A stretch of 6,228 nucleotides of DNA from Hyphomicrobiales bacterium. GTDB taxonomy: Bacteria; Pseudomonadota; Alphaproteobacteria; Rhizobiales; Afifellaceae. Shown piece after piece: positions 5,593 to 6,228 of this stretch. Below the pieces are notes generated by a model. It saw only the letters and a program-made list of their open reading frames with translations. It ran no database searches and had not been told where the DNA came from. A program made the translations under genes and the position numbers. Numbering within the stretch: the first letter of the stretch is position 1; every line of letters starts with the position of its first letter. The DNA lies in the NCBI GenBank assembly GCA_013812985.1, contig JACCSN010000025.1:1-6228 (forward strand). The letters run 5' to 3'.

Positions 5593-6228
5593 TTAGGGAA
5601 ACAGGTCCGCATATATTCTCTCAATTTTTGTGCATTCCAGCTTCGAAAGGGCTGCGAACTCTTTTCGCTGCGCACGGGAGCTGAGCCTTCCGTGTCCCTG
5701 ACGCAAGAAATGAAGCAAGAGATCAATCAAACGTTCTGGCATGTCGACAATCGACGTGACCTGGTGATGGAATTTGTCCCTGCTTTCGAGAAACGCAAGT
5801 TCTTCGGGCAAATCTTTGTCAACCGCCCGCTCGATGCATCGGAATAGATATTCCGAATGGGCAGTAGCATCGAAATATCTGTAATAGTCAGCAGTGTTAT
5901 TTTGTACCACTATGTTTCCCCGATCGGTAGATTTCCATCGTATCCAATCCAGCAATGGTCGTGATACGTACTCAAGGACATCCTTGTAACGCGCTACATC
6001 GTCCAGAATGACACTCGAAATAGGAAACACAATCTGTTCTGGAGTAAAATACCGCTCTGCGAGAACATGATGCATTAGGAATCGATGTATCCGGCCGTTT
6101 CCGTCTTCAAATGGATGGATGTAAACAAAGCCGAAAGCGACGCACGCCGCCGTAAGTACGGGATGCAGGTCGTAGGAAGATGAGACTTTGTTGAAGCGGA
6201 TAAGACCCCCGAGGAGGTCCTCCAAATC
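5593..6228 (-). CDS. Fic-domain protein, probable AMP transferase (partial, N-terminus beyond window)
   Basis: The last 211 codons of a Fic family protein. Fic enzymes usually move AMP, or another nucleotide-derived group, onto a hydroxyl side chain of a target protein. The complete catalytic motif HPFEDGNGRIHR is encoded at 6117-6082, matching HxFx(D/E)GNGRxxR; the first His is the catalytic base. It follows a helix with HPVLTAACVAFGFVYI. The rest is helical and reads like the C-terminal extension of larger Fic proteins, possibly a winged-helix tail (SSRAQRKEFAALSKLECTKIERIYADLF near the end). The TTG at 6225 is internal (Asp-Leu-Glu-Asp precedes and spans it), so the gene continues past the right edge. 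I see no (S/T)xxxE(G/N) inhibitory helix in this part; it may lie in the missing N-terminus. The low GC (25 of 60 in 5881-5940) contrasts with the window and suggests horizontal transfer. It converges on glcE and ends in TAA at 5593-5595. Confidence 0.9.
   Translation of the reverse strand, partial: DLEDLLGGLIRFNKVSSSYDLHPVLTAACVAFGFVYIHPFEDGNGRIHRFLMHHVLAERYFTPEQIVFPISSVILDDVARYKDVLEYVSRPLLDWIRWKSTDRGNIVVQNNTADYYRYFDATAHSEYLFRCIERAVDKDLPEELAFLESRDKFHHQVTSIVDMPERLIDLLLHFLRQGHGRLSSRAQRKEFAALSKLECTKIERIYADLFP

Noticed and set aside
1..6228. tRNA, rRNA, CRISPR array or insertion sequence
   Set aside because: No repeat arrays, transposase frames, terminal inverted repeats or RNA gene hallmarks were seen on either strand.

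Overview
The window looks like chromosomal DNA from a GC-rich alphaproteobacterium, most likely Hyphomicrobiales. That is inferred from protein character, heavy G/C use at third codon positions and tight gene packing; the species cannot be named from sequence alone. The right end (from about 5590) is clearly poorer in GC than the rest: I counted 25 G/C in 5881-5940, against 47 in 4681-4740.

Left half, minus strand, read right to left: a DUF1902/HicB-type antitoxin gene (2155 to 1919); directly abutting it, a hicA toxin reading frame broken by one in-frame amber codon (1918 to 1724); a small SnoaL/NTF2-like protein (1690 to 1325); a LutA/YkgE-type protein with two CCG cysteine-rich domains (1270 to 494); and a small secreted six-cysteine protein (497 to 24) that overlaps lutA by four bases. 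These genes are co-directional and may share transcripts.

Right half, plus strand: glcD (FAD subunit of glycolate oxidase, 2268-3764), a Uma2/DUF820 PD-(D/E)XK nuclease-fold gene (3775-4353) and glcE (second FAD-domain subunit, 4350-5564). All three are packed as one translationally coupled operon. The usual third subunit gene, glcF, does not follow. Instead a convergent, low-GC gene for a Fic-domain protein begins 28 bases after glcE and runs off the right edge.

How they may work together: GlcD and GlcE are flavoprotein subunits for oxidation of glycolate or a related 2-hydroxyacid. The only iron-sulfur-type partner in view is the divergent LutA-like protein, which resembles just the CCG half of GlcF. 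Whether glcF lies elsewhere cannot be seen here. The shared region between hicB and glcD (2156-2267) holds the likely glc promoter and a 15-bp imperfect palindrome that could be an operator. The two most notable points are the amber-interrupted hicA beside an intact antitoxin gene, and the Uma2 gene placed inside a glcD-glcE operon that lacks glcF.
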